In this document: positions 21,001 through 30,383 of the stretch, one piece after another | Position numbering within the stretch: the stretch's first letter is position 1 | Layout of the letters: each line of letters begins with the position of its first letter | Position numbers and translations under genes: made by a program | Assembly (NCBI GenBank): GCA_018136815.1 | Contig: CM030934.1 | Location: forward strand, 1,148,979-1,212,978 | From: Isochrysis galbana | Lineage: Eukaryota > Haptophyta > Isochrysidales > Isochrysidaceae | DNA: 64,000 nucleotides | Reading direction: 5' to 3' | Notes under the pieces: generated by a model | What the model was told of the DNA's origin: nothing | The model's input: the letters and a program-made list of their open reading frames with translations, nothing else | The model's database searches: none

Positions 21001-22027
21001 CGTGCGGCACGTCATGAGCCACAGCTCGGTCGATGAGTGAGCGCTCGGCATCGGTGGGCGGCGCCAAGTTAGAGGACAGCAACGCAGTCAGCCTCCATAG
21101 CACGAGGTTGGGGTCGCGTAGCGAGGCACGACCATCAGCGAATGAGAACCCAGAGAATGCGTCCTGCAGGGGATGAAGCTGTAACCTTATCGAGGGGTTA
21201 ATGTGCCAGTTGCCGCCAGGCACGTGCTCACGCCATTCGCCATGGATGGCCTCGACGAATGGGGCGCTGGAATGGACCTCAAGCCATCCCGATGGCTTGC
21301 ACGCCTCCCGCCCAACCATCCATGACTCGCGGCCGGCGGGTGCATAGAGATAGAGGGCCTGCTCTGCTGAGGCATTATCCACAGAGTCCCCCCCGATCTG
21401 CTGGATATAGACGGGCTTGCCCGAGCACGTCAGTGTAGTGGGTGTATAGAGACCGTGCGTGTGCTGCTGGTGCCGTGAGCCTGAGAGGTAAGCGCAGCCA
21501 CCCGCCGCCGAACCGCAATGCGTGAGAGCGCGAATTGCAGCGGAACGCGCCCACGATGAGCCGTTGTACTCTTGCCATGGACCCGATGCGCCAGCCTGGA
21601 TGTACTCTGCGCGCTCGGCTGCGGAGCGCACTTCCACCCAGCCATTGGCGCGGCATGGCTCAGTTCCGATCAGCCATGAGTTGCGGCGCGATGGCGAATA
21701 AAGGGAGGCGGGTAGCGGCGCACGCCCCTCTTGGACAAGGGCGCGCGTATACGTGGGCTTGCCGTTGCACTCGCCGTCCTGCACATAGACGCCGTCTTGT
21801 GATGATCCAGTGACCACGACGCACGTCATGCCGGGGGGTAAGCGTCGACTTGAACGGAGAGTCTCAAGCACATCGGCCGTGCACTGCGAGACGCCTACAT
21901 TATCGTTGCGAACGTACGTGGAGGAGGAGCTCGTCTCGAACCACGTGCCATTACCCAAACTCTCCGCCCGGTCGGCGACCGAGAAACGCTCCATCCACTT
22001 GTAGCGCGGAGCGCTCATGCAGGCACT
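18020..22027 (-). CDS. Large single-pass receptor-like protein with repeated Cys modules
   Basis: A single exon of about 1335 codons. The acceptor CCACGTAG at 22028-22035 and the upstream donor GTGAGT at 22137-22142 join in phase, so the ATG at 22018 is internal. The ectodomain carries repeats of the form CxGKPxYx..LYxP..RxSWxxGxxxCxxxGWxxVxS, seen at about residues 84-131 and 198-250 counted from Met 22018; two more lie in upstream exons. A membrane span follows at about 586-607 (VVAIGAILLAVVAFTLCARR). The cytoplasmic tail of about 720 residues is Ser/Pro/Glu-rich and disordered, with an Ala/Gln-rich helix and an EEMMRMMSEMQKRLEQE end. This reads as a cell-surface protein whose repeats bind a ligand and whose tail is a signalling or scaffold region. 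The repeats resemble unnamed G(R/K)PxY..LY...W modules of protist and animal extracellular proteins; the family is not named with certainty. Confidence 0.75.
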   Translation of the reverse strand, partial: SACMSAPRYKWMERFSVADRAESLGNGTWFETSSSSTYVRNDNVGVSQCTADVLETLRSSRRLPPGMTCVVVTGSSQDGVYVQDGECNGKPTYTRALVQEGRAPLPASLYSPSRRNSWLIGTEPCRANGWVEVRSAAERAEYIQAGASGPWQEYNGSSWARSAAIRALTHCGSAAGGCAYLSGSRHQQHTHGLYTPTTLTCSGKPVYIQQIGGDSVDNASAEQALYLYAPAGRESWMVGREACKPSGWLEVHSSAPFVEAIHGEWREHVPGGNWHINPSIRLQLHPLQDAFSGFSFADGRASLRDPNLVLWRLTALLSSNLAPPTDAERSLIDRAVAHDVPHAARRRGLTWAAPAARLRRLKGRAGLTSNLNGTTAGGSGSASAGSKAQTEAEMGRRLEVGRRLREDAAAAVGREVAGPFFEDSAACVDLAVEPSLEGGRLLIIEQSPTPARVRVAARLPGLGWTFAWTSSSHYSSAGVREWLQAVESVSTRRHTMRPRAPDGSSVDDVSCPGCDGSNEQAGNANLGLLSWRKVPFLASDLVELQEACAAEGLVLESLTLLAADRVQGISIASLNLSLARIAYQLNKANGHVVAIGAILLAVVAFTLCARRVGATGRSLTYEVSGPLARGVALFSPPLRSRHRMGGDPPENPPRKSSSRNAGGSKHTIDGVERRVRRGPGADAPHAAASRLGVHGGVGQQQKGAIFKSTTGAPPPPAPRGPVMGVVDTEQDNASSNSRDMPSLQEASQDLPSQGESLPPRDETPSLSLEDPMGEAPLPRATAETEDSSQCDLQGTHSASEGSLAARLTETNIAPSTTIAELAGSNSEATPSSSEHAVTSNGSSQHAPRSMESRESDSSVHSNTEEERERLATQPLSKTAHGVLSSQTLAAAAAAASTTSQHVKTRRGKRGGRQNSSHQAPDSTLEARTSTPEYQDTHPAGGEQFSRPSYADYITRGHIGRDVQGLRSVMPTIEIPEISRSSSSSNDSPEWARGSPCAPGVGVGLDDWARSTQAVGAMLIHETESILVPADERSVARDDKAITGARELAPASLPTGESHALPLLSHSSMSMDQAHLSRGERLGSNDHHVRPLLASVDDASTWPSANAADLITRARERIVSRGGFAPSLSPQHVGESLPATPCIAPASGRQFSLSDASLAEMAALSVLDDFPFDIPGNHARDEAVYASQRSFNSTIGFTRVSTNPSFGAGPFGSFGGPFAPASATGVPLPSVASTTLTARLEGLNATAPLFDPASQAAVHAQAAAQVAQEQAAQAHAAAQAACAQLMPHSAQSGSSSGSVGGNRRLGAVDVDQVVAGLSKEEMMRMMSEMQKRLEQE

Positions 22028-22142
22028 CTACGTGGGGTTGAGGCTGGGCATTCAGCTACAAACTCATGAGGGCAAGATAGATCGACACCACGGGGTCGAG
22101 TACGGCGGGATGCGGCGGGCCATCCTTTTCGATCGCACTCAC

Positions 22143-22612
22143 CGGTCCGATGTTCCATTGGTGCTCGTGGCCAGGGGAGTGCAAGTATAGGGCGTCGCCC
22201 GACGACCGTTGCCTGCCAGAACCGTTGGTTGCGAAGGCGTGGAGGGCGCGTGTCGATTCGACAATCAGTACTAGCTTGGGAAGCACCTCTACCACGACTC
22301 GGGGCACTGCCCTTGGCCAGCCGGCTCGAATCAACAGATCGCCGCGTGCGTGCGGCTGCTACCTGTAGACTGGCTTCCCAGAGCATGTCAGCGTGCTGAG
22401 GACATAAACGCCATGGATTCGCATCTGGTAGGCAGAGCCCGTGATGTAGACGCAGTCGGATTTGCTCGAGCAACCAGAGGCCCCCCCAACATTCCTGTTT
22501 TCGAGTGGCGATAGCAAAGCGCCAGCTCAGAGCGCGCACGCAGGGTGACGGCAAGAGCAGCGTCACAACGGACTCCATGCAGCATGGAGCTTACATCCCA
22601 AGATGAAGGCAC
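22143..22612 (-). CDS. Upstream exons of the receptor-like gene (two more Cys modules)
   Basis: At least two short exons are visible. One encodes SDCVYITGSAYQMRIHGVYV then LSTLTCSGKPVYR (about 22380-22480), ending at a GTAGCAGCC donor; its acceptor is probably AAACAG near 22500. The other encodes DALYLHSPGHEHQWNIGP and ends at 22143 before GTGAGT, splicing in phase 0 to SACMSAPRYKW in the next exon. Both match the repeat units of the main exon position by position, with conserved C-V/A-Y and GKPVY. A further exon (about 22500-22600) has SSWDVSSMLHGVRCDAALAV, like the SSWARSAAIRAL part of the repeat. Exact acceptors are uncertain, so this entry marks the region rather than a final model. Confidence 0.6.
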
Positions 22613-22689
22613 GCCCCTGCCGATCTGGGCTCGTAGGCAATCGAGCAGGTGCTTTGACCTCGCGAGCGTTCAAGCACAAGACTGTGTGG

Positions 22690-23422
22690 CTAGGCAGGCC
22701 GGCACGCGAGTGCACCAGGCGGATGAGCGTACCCCCAATCGAACGCCGGCGCGAGCACTGAGGCGGGGTGTGCAAGCAAGTCTGGGAGCAGCAGCCACGC
22801 AGTGGTCGAAAGCACCAGACCGACGATCATTGGCAGGAGCACCGCGCCAAAGGATGGGCCAAACACGGGCAAGTGCTGAGCACTGCTCACTGCAAGCCTG
22901 CCCAGCGAGCCAGCGTGACGGAGGATGCCACGCGACCGCTCTGGCAAATTCCGATGGTCTGCGCCGCGTCTACCACGATCGCTATCCTCCACTCTTTCCA
23001 GAGCCCATTCGGCGAGCAGCGCAAAGGAGAGAATGGCGCCGATGAGCAGTGGGCGGTGTGAAATCTGTGGCGCAAGGCAAGGAGTGTGGGTTGGAGGGTG
23101 GGGAAGCGCTGTGCGCACCATGCTCCATACCCGCTGCCAAGCGGCTACGTACTAGTAGATAAAGGCGGTGTAGCTCGAAGGAGAGGTCGTAGACGACGGC
23201 GGCGAGGTTTAGCATCTGTAGTGATTGGAGCGAGGGGTCGGCCACCGAGAGTGCAGCGGTGAGCGACCAGTAGAGCCCTGCAGTGCGCAGCCCATGACGC
23301 GCAAACGCGCCGGAGCACAGCACGCCGGTGGCGAGCCAGACGGCCCAGTCGTTGACGTTGGAGAAGAGCGGGGACGCGTGGGCGGCCGGCTGGCCACCCT
23401 TGCGCGCTGAGTGGTTGCCCAT
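22690..23422 (-). CDS. Multi-pass membrane protein region, possibly the 5' part of the receptor-like gene
   Basis: Exon 23153-23422 starts MGNHSARKGGQPAAHASPLF and contains hydrophobic stretches DWAVWLATGVLCSGAFA and AGLYWSLTAALSV, ending at a GTACGT donor. A CACAG acceptor at 23065-23069 opens a second exon (SHRPLLIGAILSFALLAEW). Further minus-strand segments read EWRIAIVVDAAQTIGICQSG and VLLPMIVGLVLSTTAWLLLP. At least four hydrophobic segments are evident. The frames shift between segments, so small introns must separate them and I could not fix all of them. It is on the same strand as the Cys-module exons and lies just upstream of them. It may be a seven-helix-like N-terminus of that gene or a separate small gene. 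Confidence 0.4.
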
Positions 23423-23909
23423 CGCACAGCGCGCGCCTGCTCGCCGGGCCGCCTTTCCCCCCCCCTCCCCCTATGCGTCTCGCCCCCCCCCGCCCCCCCC
23501 CCCCCACCCTCTTCAACCTAACCTAACCACCCACCCCCAAACCCCCCACCTGCACGCCGCATCCCCATCCCTAACATATTGTCCGAATGAATTTTGTAGT
23601 AGAGTGCAGCTCTTAGTCACGCGGGGCAGTTAATTGTGACATTTTGACCTCACGTGTGCCTCGGGCCTCGGGCCTCCGCAGTCGCTAGACTCATGCTACA
23701 GCTCAGCATCGCACTAGCACTGAGCTATCCTATGGGTGTAGCTCATGCTAAGCTCGAACATGGTGCCGACGAATTGGGATGACCAATAGTATTGCCAATA
23801 GCAATAGCGTATTTGCGGGCCCCAGCACCGTATACCGTATTTCCCATCTAGGATAGCCATAGATCATAGATAGGCCATAGGCCATAGGGTCTGAGGTCTG
23901 AGGTAGAGG
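23423..23909. other. Intergenic, pyrimidine-rich then AT-rich
   Basis: A long C-rich tract (23455-23510) and CAACCTAACCTAACC at about 23513-23527 are followed by short imperfect repeats around ATAGGCCATAGG (23830-23890). No gene seen. Confidence 0.4.
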
Positions 23910-24133
23910 TAGGGCGGTCAAACAGTGTTTTTTATTAGGGGTGAAAAAATGACCATCTCAGATTTGAGGAAATTTGAGGGTTTTTTTCGGTAGGAAGTTC
24001 CCAATACACACCCAACTAGCACACATACACATATCCGGGGCCCATTAGGCATTAGGACCCGGACCTCCCCCTTGCCCCTTGGCCCTTGGTTGGCCCCCCA
24101 CAACAAAACGTAATCAAAAACTGACAAAAGACG
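23910..24133 (+). repeat. hAT-type terminal segment, copy 3
   Basis: It starts TAGGGCGGTCAAACA and aligns with the 14186 copy for over 200 bp, through GATTTGAGGAAA and a CCCCCCACAACAAAACGTAA block (CCCCCACAACGAAGCGTAAC in the other). This is therefore a second hAT left end. It abuts the Gypsy fragment at 24134. Confidence 0.6.
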
Positions 24134-25010
24134 CTAAAATCGCAGAAGCTTAAAAAGCTCAACTTCAAGCTCCTGACTCTGAAGGCTGGAAGCGGTTGTT
24201 GTGCGAGAGCGCGGATCGATGGCAGCGACTAGCTGACCACCCCCCTGCTTAGAGGGAGACGTCACCGGCGTCTCTTCGTTAGCCGCGACGAGACGGGAAA
24301 CCGCGTCGGCATCGCTATGGTTAGCACCAGGTTTGTGTTCGACTGTAAAGCGATACTCGGCCAGTTTGAGAGCCCAGCGCATTAAGCGCGATGCTGGTCC
24401 TCCTTGGACGGTGTCCTTCATCGTATGTAGCCAACGTAGAGCTTGGTGGTCTATAGCAAGCCGAAAATGGCGACCCCAGAGGTAAGGGCGCCAATTACGG
24501 ATGCTCTCGAGAGCGGCGAGCAGCTCAACTTCGGTGGTGCTCCAGTGTCGCTCGGCAGCAGTCAGCCGACGGCCATAATTAATACGCCACAACATGTTCG
24601 TGACCATGATCATCAATCTGGGAAAGCACGCCGCCAATGCCGAGGGTGCTCGCGGCGTCGGTCTTGACGATGAACTCTTTGTCCTGGCGCGGCGCGGCCA
24701 GCACCGGCGCCGACGTGATAAGCTCAATGAGGCGCTGGACAGCGCGCTGGCACTCCGGGGGCAGCGTGGGCGCGAGCTCGTACTTGCTCTTCCAATAGTT
24801 GTGGTTGCCCCCCCCCGTAGAGACGCCGCTGCTTGGCGTCGAGCACGTCCCAGTTCTTGAGAAGGTGGACGATCTCAGCACGTTTTGCGGCATCCATGGC
24901 GCGGCTCTTGAAATCAGCCACCAGCTGATAAAAAAGAGTCTCTTTGCCTCCTCCCACTGCTGCGGTGTCACACCTGCAGCAGCGGAAGGGGCATTGAGAA
25001 GGGGTGAGGG
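24134..25010 (-). mobile_element. Ty3/Gypsy-type LTR retrotransposon fragment 1 (fossil)
   Basis: Minus-strand coding matches the end of reverse transcriptase and the RNase H region of Ty3/Gypsy elements (FIVKTDAASTLGIGGVLSQ, YGRRLTAAERHWSTTEVELL, DHQALRWLHT, VEHKPGANHSDADAVSRL). The element is broken, with a few breaks and both ends missing; no long terminal repeats were seen. It is related to the fragment at 49.03-49.70 kb but clearly diverged from it, so it is older than the Copia block. Confidence 0.8.
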
Positions 25011-25299
25011 CGCCATCTGTGACATGCTGTGTGTGTGGGAGCGAGAGAGTGCGATATGAAGAAGAAGAGAGGATTTGAGGATTTCGTGGGTGAGTTGCCT
25101 CCAGCGTTTTCTTCCATAAACCATAAACACCCTTGTCTCCATACTCTCACCGACGAGAATTTCGTTGTAGTGTCGAAAAGTCGCAAGGCACCGCCATAAG
25201 AACGACCATAAGATTCATCGTAACAGCACCGTAAGATTGAGGTATGAACAGAGACAGAGTGCACGAGGTGACTGCCAGCGAAATGGGACCGTCACCCTG

Positions 25300-25680
25300 A
25301 CACCTGACAGCTTAGCAGGGGGGAATAGCGCCTGGGGGCTCGAGGACAGCCCCCCGATAGCTATCGGCGCCCGTCGTTTTCCCCCAATAGCTATTGGCGC
25401 CCGTCGTTTCCCCCCCGATAGCTATCGGGGGCCGCCTTTCTCCCCCGATAGCTATAGCTATTGCTATTGCTATTGGGGGCCGACCTTCCGACCTTAAGCG
25501 ATAGCTCCCCGGGGGAGGTAAAATCTCCCAATCGCTCTCGGGGGATTGTCTCGGTCCCCCGGTAGCTCTCGGTGGGGCTGTTGGCGATCGGGAGAAAATT
25601 TCCCCCTGATAGCTCTCGGGGGGCCCCGATAGCTCCTGGGGGGCGTTGGCTCCTGGGGGGTAAGATTTATATTTCTGCCT
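25300..25680. repeat. GATAGCTATC palindrome array, copy 2
   Basis: Up to eight variants of (G/C)ATAGCTAT(C/T) or GATAGCTC flanked by C- or G-runs are packed in 380 bp. One is the perfect 20-bp palindrome CCCCCGATAGCTATCGGGGG (near 25410-25430). The array closes with GGGGGGCGTTGGCTCCTGGG followed by GGGTAAGATTTATAT, the same ending as at 8250-8295. It lies directly upstream of the DNL zinc-finger gene. Confidence 0.75.
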
Positions 25681-25790
25681 GGGCCTAAGGAGTACTTTAC
25701 TACTAAGTTGCGTGAGGGAGCGTGAGCCGGCGGCGCCGAGACGAGTCGCGACTACTCGCGCGCACGCACCGCCTCGGAACTTCACAGACC

Positions 25791-26438
25791 ATGGCCCTCG
25801 TGCACTCACTGCTTGTTGTAGGCCTGCAGCTCACGGTTCCAACGAGGCTGACTTCTTGTATGCACGCACACTGGCGCCCTGCGGCCTCACCGGCGATGCT
25901 GGCCAAAGGCTTTGGCATGCAACAGAGTGGGCCATCAGCTTTACCGAAGCTACCATTGCCGCCAAAAACACAGAAGGCGAAGACGGACCGATTTCAGCTG
26001 GAGTTCACCTGCAATAAGTGCAACACCCGTAATTCACACTCGATATCGCGCCTCGCATACGGACAGGGCACCGTCATTGCAACTTGCCCTGGTTGCAAGA
26101 CAGGTCACCTGGTTTCTGACAATCTCAATTGGCTCGAAGACGATTTCAAGAACATCAAGGAGGCCATGGCCAAGCGAGGGCAGCCAGTGACTGATCTTCG
26201 GGTTCAGAGAGATGGAGTCGCGCGAGAAGCCGCTGCCGTGATTGCCGGCGAGGTTCCCAAATCTGATCTGCCCATTGAGGCTCCTCCATCTCGCTTGCCT
26301 GGAATCAGTGAAGAGCAAGCCTTGCGTATCCGTGAGGCCGTGCGCGCCCACAAGCAAAGGCGAAAGCAGGAAAAATTGGAGGCGCGGCGAAATCATGAAG
26401 ATGATGGAGTAAATGATGACAGCCAGCTGAACATGTGA
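25791..26438 (+). CDS. DNL-type zinc finger protein (mtHsp70 escort, Zim17/Tim15/HEP1 type)
   Basis: 215 residues from the ATG at 25791; an upstream in-frame ATG at 25722 would add a basic leader. The diagnostic zf-DNL domain reads FTCNKCNTRNSHSISRLAYG, then VIATCPGCKTGHLVSDNLNW. The two CxxC pairs sit at about residues 74-77 and 99-102 and bind zinc, and the DNL tripeptide follows. Proteins of this family keep the organellar Hsp70 soluble and active, in mitochondria and in plastids. The first 60 residues lack acidic residues and are Ser/Leu/Arg-rich, as an organelle-targeting peptide would be. The C-terminal 75 residues are charged (AHKQRRKQEKLEARRNHEDD) and longer than in yeast Zim17. No intron is needed. 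Mitochondrial or plastid destination cannot be decided here. Confidence 0.9.
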   Translation: MALVHSLLVVGLQLTVPTRLTSCMHAHWRPAASPAMLAKGFGMQQSGPSALPKLPLPPKTQKAKTDRFQLEFTCNKCNTRNSHSISRLAYGQGTVIATCPGCKTGHLVSDNLNWLEDDFKNIKEAMAKRGQPVTDLRVQRDGVAREAAAVIAGEVPKSDLPIEAPPSRLPGISEEQALRIREAVRAHKQRRKQEKLEARRNHEDDGVNDDSQLNM

Positions 26439-26521
26439 TGCTGGATGATCGGTGGAGTGCACTGTACATGATGGCAGGATAGCATGCGCGAGGTTTGGAT
26501 GGTATGATGCATGGTGCATGG

Positions 26522-26560
26522 TAGGGCAGTCAAACACTCTTCTTTAAAGTGGTTTAGTGG
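26522..26560 (+). repeat. hAT-type terminal motif, copy 4 (one mismatch)
   Basis: TAGGGCAGTCAAACA differs by one base from the other four ends and is followed by unrelated sequence within about 20 bp. Confidence 0.4.
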
Positions 26561-26561
26561 A

Positions 26562-26905
26562 ATTCATAGGAGCGAAAAAAAAAACTTTTAAAATTCTCGC
26601 GTCGCGCGCGGCACTGACATTCGCTGCTGTAGCCACGCCCTTTCCCCTCCCACTCCCTCACTACCCGCCTTGCGGCACCTCCCTTCTCCCCCCGCCATCA
26701 GGCGGCGCTTCCCCCGTACACTACTAGTGGGATAGGGGTGAAGGGCTTAGATATGGTCCGGTGGCCCGCGCCTCCCCCCGGTGATCTTTCCCCCCCTTCC
26801 TCCTGTGTCCTGTGTCTCCGAGTGGGCGGCCGACCCTGTCCCGACTTATCCTGTAAACAGGAAACAGGAGCGGGACTTACCGGCTCTCGCTCCGCCCACC
26901 CCAAC
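26562..26905 (-). repeat. Short LINE-tailed element, 3' part, minus orientation
   Basis: On the minus strand it ends ...GGCGTGGCTACAGCAGCGAA...GCGAGAATTTTAAAAGTTTT. The GTGCCGCAAGGCGGG and CGTGGCTACA strings match the 3' region of the LINE at 61.5-61.66 kb and the tail at 49.76-49.85 kb. The inner part (26690-26900) matches the family B elements. Confidence 0.55.
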
Positions 26906-27656
26906 TAAGTTTATACTTGGTTGACCCATGGGGGGGCACGAGCCCCCCCCTCTCTCCACTCCTCCCCTGCCATGGGGGAGGAACCACCCATCCTCCTGGC
27001 ACGCCTGATGGCTTGCCAGGAGGCCACTGCCCTACTGACCCACTCCCTTCCCCACAGGCTCGCCCCATTCGCCCATCCTGGCCCCTCGTGACCAGCCCAT
27101 TGCTCCAACCCCCCCTCCCCCCCTGGTCGACAGGCAGACAGGTGCAGATTGGGGGCCCCAGAGGCTCAGGAGCGCCAGCGAGGGAGAGGCAGGGGAGGCC
27201 AGGGCCCAGTCCCAGCCTCCTCTGCCCCCGGAGCTGGCCTCCAGGAGCCTCCAGGGGTCGCCAGGGGCAGCTGCAGGCCTGCCGCAGGCGCGCCATCGCG
27301 CGTGCCGCAGGAGAGGGGAGAGAGCGCGCGGAGAAGGGGATGGGCGGAGCGAGAGCTCCGCTCACCGAAAAATAGGTAAGTCCCGCACCTGTTTACAGGA
27401 TAAGTCGGGGCTGAGACCGCCGCCCACTCGGAGACACAGGAGGAAGGGGGGGAATGATCACCGGGGGGGGGCGCGGGCCACCGGACCATATCTAAGCCCT
27501 TCACCCCTATCCCCCTAGTAGTGCACGGGGGGAGTCGCCTTATGGCGGGGGGAGAAGGAGAAGGGCCGGGGAAGTGGGGGTGTAGAAAGTTTCCTACGTG
27601 AGTAGAAAGTAGAGGGTCCACGGCCGCGTGTGCGGTGAGACTATTAAAAGGTTTAT
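26906..27656 (+). repeat. Family B short retroelement, full-length copy, plus
   Basis: The 5' end is CAACTAAGTTTATACTTGGT followed by TGACCCATGG; the 3' end is GTGAGACTATTAAAAGGTTT. It is about 750 bp with no long credible ORF. The same element in opposite orientation spans 45407-46173, with both ends conserved, which argues for a defined non-autonomous element. It is head to head with the partial copy at 26562-26905. Confidence 0.65.
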
Positions 27657-28058
27657 TTATCTCGCTCCGCCCACCCCCTTCTCCGCGCTCTCTCTCCCCT
27701 CTCCTGCGGCACGCGCGATGGCGCGCCTGCGGCAGGCCTCCGGCTGCCCTCTGGCGGCCCCTGGAGGCTCCTGGGGCTAGCTCAGGGGGCAGAGGAGGCT
27801 GGGGCTAGGCCCGGGCCTCCTGGCCTCCCCTGCCTCTCCCTCGCTGGCGCTCTTGAGCCTCTGGGGCCCCCACGCTGCACCTGCTTGTCTGTCGAACCGG
27901 GGGGGAGGGGGGGTTGGAGCAATGGGCTGGCCACGACTGGCCAGGATGGGCGAATGGGGCGAGCCTGTGGGGAAGGGAGTGGGTCAGTAGGGCAGTCTCC
28001 TCCTGGCAAGCCATCAGGCATGCCAGATGCCAGGAGGATGAGGTGTCGTTCCGTCAAT
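27657..28058 (-). repeat. Family B element, truncated, minus
   Basis: It matches the central part of the 45407-46173 copy (CTCGCTCCGCCCACCCCCTT through GGCAAGCCATCAGGC) but lacks both termini. It abuts the 3' end of the plus copy. Confidence 0.55.
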
Positions 28059-28164
28059 TGTGGGACATCAGTCGAATTGAGCGATCAAATGTCCACAGTT
28101 ATTTAAAATTAAATAAGGGCTAGCAGTGCGTGGGGATAACAACTTTTTTCTCTGCTTTTCCCGC

Positions 28165-28965
28165 GGTGCATGTTCCCCCGCGGGGACGCTGTGCGTGCGC
28201 ACGCAAACGCTTTTCCTTTAAGGCCGACAACTACATAAACATGCAGTTTAATGAATAGTATCCACTGAGCACCTGCACGCCGTGCGCATTGGGCACGGCG
28301 CGGTGTGCATCGGTCCCCCCCCCCCGCGGAGACGCCATGCGTGCGCATGCCGACCTTTTCCCTCTGCGTGCCGCCTAAGGCGCACAATTACGTAAACGTG
28401 CAATATAAGAGATGTTTCGTTACGCAGCACGTGTGATGACTTGCAATCATAATGTGCACGCCGCGCATGGGCACGGCGCGATGTGCATCGGCCCCCCCGC
28501 GGAGACGCCGTGCGTGCGCATGTCGACTTTTTCCCTCTGCGTGCCGCCTAAGGCGCACAATTACGTAAACGTGCAATATAAGAGATGTTTCGTTACGCAG
28601 CACGTGTGATGGCTTGCAATCACAATGTGCACGCCGCGCATGGGCACGGCGCGATGTGCATCGGCCCCCCCGCGCGGGGGCGCCGTGCGTGCGCATAGCA
28701 ACTTCCAGGAAGGTGCACGCCGTGCGTTCACTCTTTCCGCGGGGGAACTCTGGGCGCGGAGGGCGGGCGGGAACCCTGGGGGCACCCCCTGGGACCGGAG
28801 AATTCTTATAGTATATGGCGATAACACTAACGTAAACAGATGGGCTGTCTCGCCTATCTCCCCCCCCCCGGCCCTCCCCCCCCCCCCCCGCCCCCCTCCC
28901 TTCGCCTCTCACCGACCTACCAGAGAGAGAAGGCCCCTACTGCCTGCCTCCCTCCTCCTGTTGTA
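28165..28965 (+). repeat. Tandem-repeat module, copy 1 (period about 173 bp)
   Basis: Units contain TTACGTAAACGTGCAATATA, AAGAGATGTTTCGTTACGCA, a GTGCACGCCGCGCATGGGCA core and a GTGCGTGCGCAT end. TTACGTAAACG recurs at 28388 and 28561 (173 bp). Three to four units are visible, with the first the most diverged. The array is followed by a unique 150-bp tail ending CACCGACCTACCAGAGAGAG. The same array and tail occur at 36740-37315. Confidence 0.75.
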
Positions 28966-30383
28966 TTCAGGCCTCTCGGCGTGAATATTTCGGCATGAGC
29001 GCGCTCCTTCTTCGTTATATATCGTCTTCTATGTTCGTCGTGGTCACGCAAGGCGTGCCGATTCGGATTCTCCGTGGGCTCCAGTCCTGGTTCGCCGATT
29101 TTCGTCTCGAAATTCGAAGATTTGAGTTTTATTTTTACCGTTACGGTAATTGTCCACGCGTTTAAGGTAAGAGATGCAGGTAACAGAACTGGCCCCCCCC
29201 CTTCTGCAGTTCCCTCCCCTTCTGCAGTTCCCTCCCCCTTCTGCAGTTCCCCTCTTCGTTTAGGCTGTCGGGGTAGATGCATTGGAATTCATAGGAGCGG
29301 AGTTGCGGCGGGTGTGCGGCAGGTGCGCGCGCTCCGCCAACGAGTGGCTCTCCCTGGTTGAGGGAAGCCACACTAATCTTATGATTGGTCGCCATGGACC
29401 ATGGAGCATGCGATGGGGGCATCACGCCCCCCCCCCCCCATCTCTCTTGACCGCCCTCTTTGAGCTTTGAGGGCGAGAACCACCCACCCCCCTGCGCCGC
29501 CTTTTGGCATGCAGGGGGGACTCACCTCAACTGCCCAGACTCTCCTAGAGAGCTTGGCACGGATCGCACGCCCCGGCCCACGCTGGCCGGCCCATCGCTC
29601 GCTCGGACCAATGCCTCCTCACCTCTCACCTGGACCCCCTGATCCCTAATCAGGAGCAAGAGCCCCCAGTCCTAGGAGCCCCCAGCCAGCACCGGTCCCG
29701 GTCGACCTTCAGGGATGCGGAGAGCCAACGAGGGAGAGGCAGGAGGGGCCAGGGCCAAGCCCCAGCTTCACCTGCCCCCTGAGCTCAGCTCCCATGCCCC
29801 TGCACCCCTGCAGACCAACTGGGGTGAACGGCCAAGTCCTGCGGGCCCCCGGAGCAGTGACCCCGGAGGATACCGGAAGGGGGAAGGAGGGCCGCTGGAG
29901 TGGGTCTTCGGCCGAAACGGATCTTCGGAGGACCCCGACGGGCGAGAGGGGGGAACCGGCGCTCTTGAGCGTTGGGATAGACTCCCCCGACCCGCAACAG
30001 CAATTGTGGTACAAAGACTCAGGTGTTTGATCTAGTACTAGTACAAGTAATATTTTCAACCGTATATCATAAATCAGTGTTGGCCGCCGTTGAATCCCTC
30101 GCCTATCCCTCACCGATGACACCACGACTGAGGATGGCCATGTACTTCCATGTACTTGCAGGAGCGCCGATCCTAACCATGCTACGCAATGCGAGATGGT
30201 GCGTAACTAGCTGCGCTTGTTGCAGCTGGCCTGCTTGCGCGCGTAACATTGCCCGCATGTCGGCACAGGGTAGACGGCTGATGCCCTATTCGTCCTCCTC
30301 ACCCACCCACCCTCATTGTGCGCCAAGTGCATGCTCCTGAACAAGCACAACCGCGCCGGTGGCAAAGCACATCAACAAGCAGC
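28966..30383. other. Intergenic, repeat-derived
   Basis: No gene recognised. At 29200-29250 an 18-bp unit (CCCTCCCCTTCTGCAGTT) is repeated three to four times. GGAATTCATAGGAGCG at about 29283-29298 also occurs at 26558. The partial string TTGACCGCCCT at 29447-29457 is the reverse complement of part of the hAT end. 29720-29830 is family B-like GC-rich sequence. Confidence 0.4.

Noticed and set aside
18041-22041. Many plus-strand ORFs opposite the receptor gene
   Set aside because: Antisense shadows of a GC-rich coding exon.
23511-23530. Telomere-like CAACCTAACCTAACC
   Set aside because: Only two units, inside a C-rich intergenic tract; not a telomeric array.
28165-28820. CRISPR-like array
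   Set aside because: Units of about 173 bp are contiguous with no short repeat-spacer pattern, in a eukaryotic genome.
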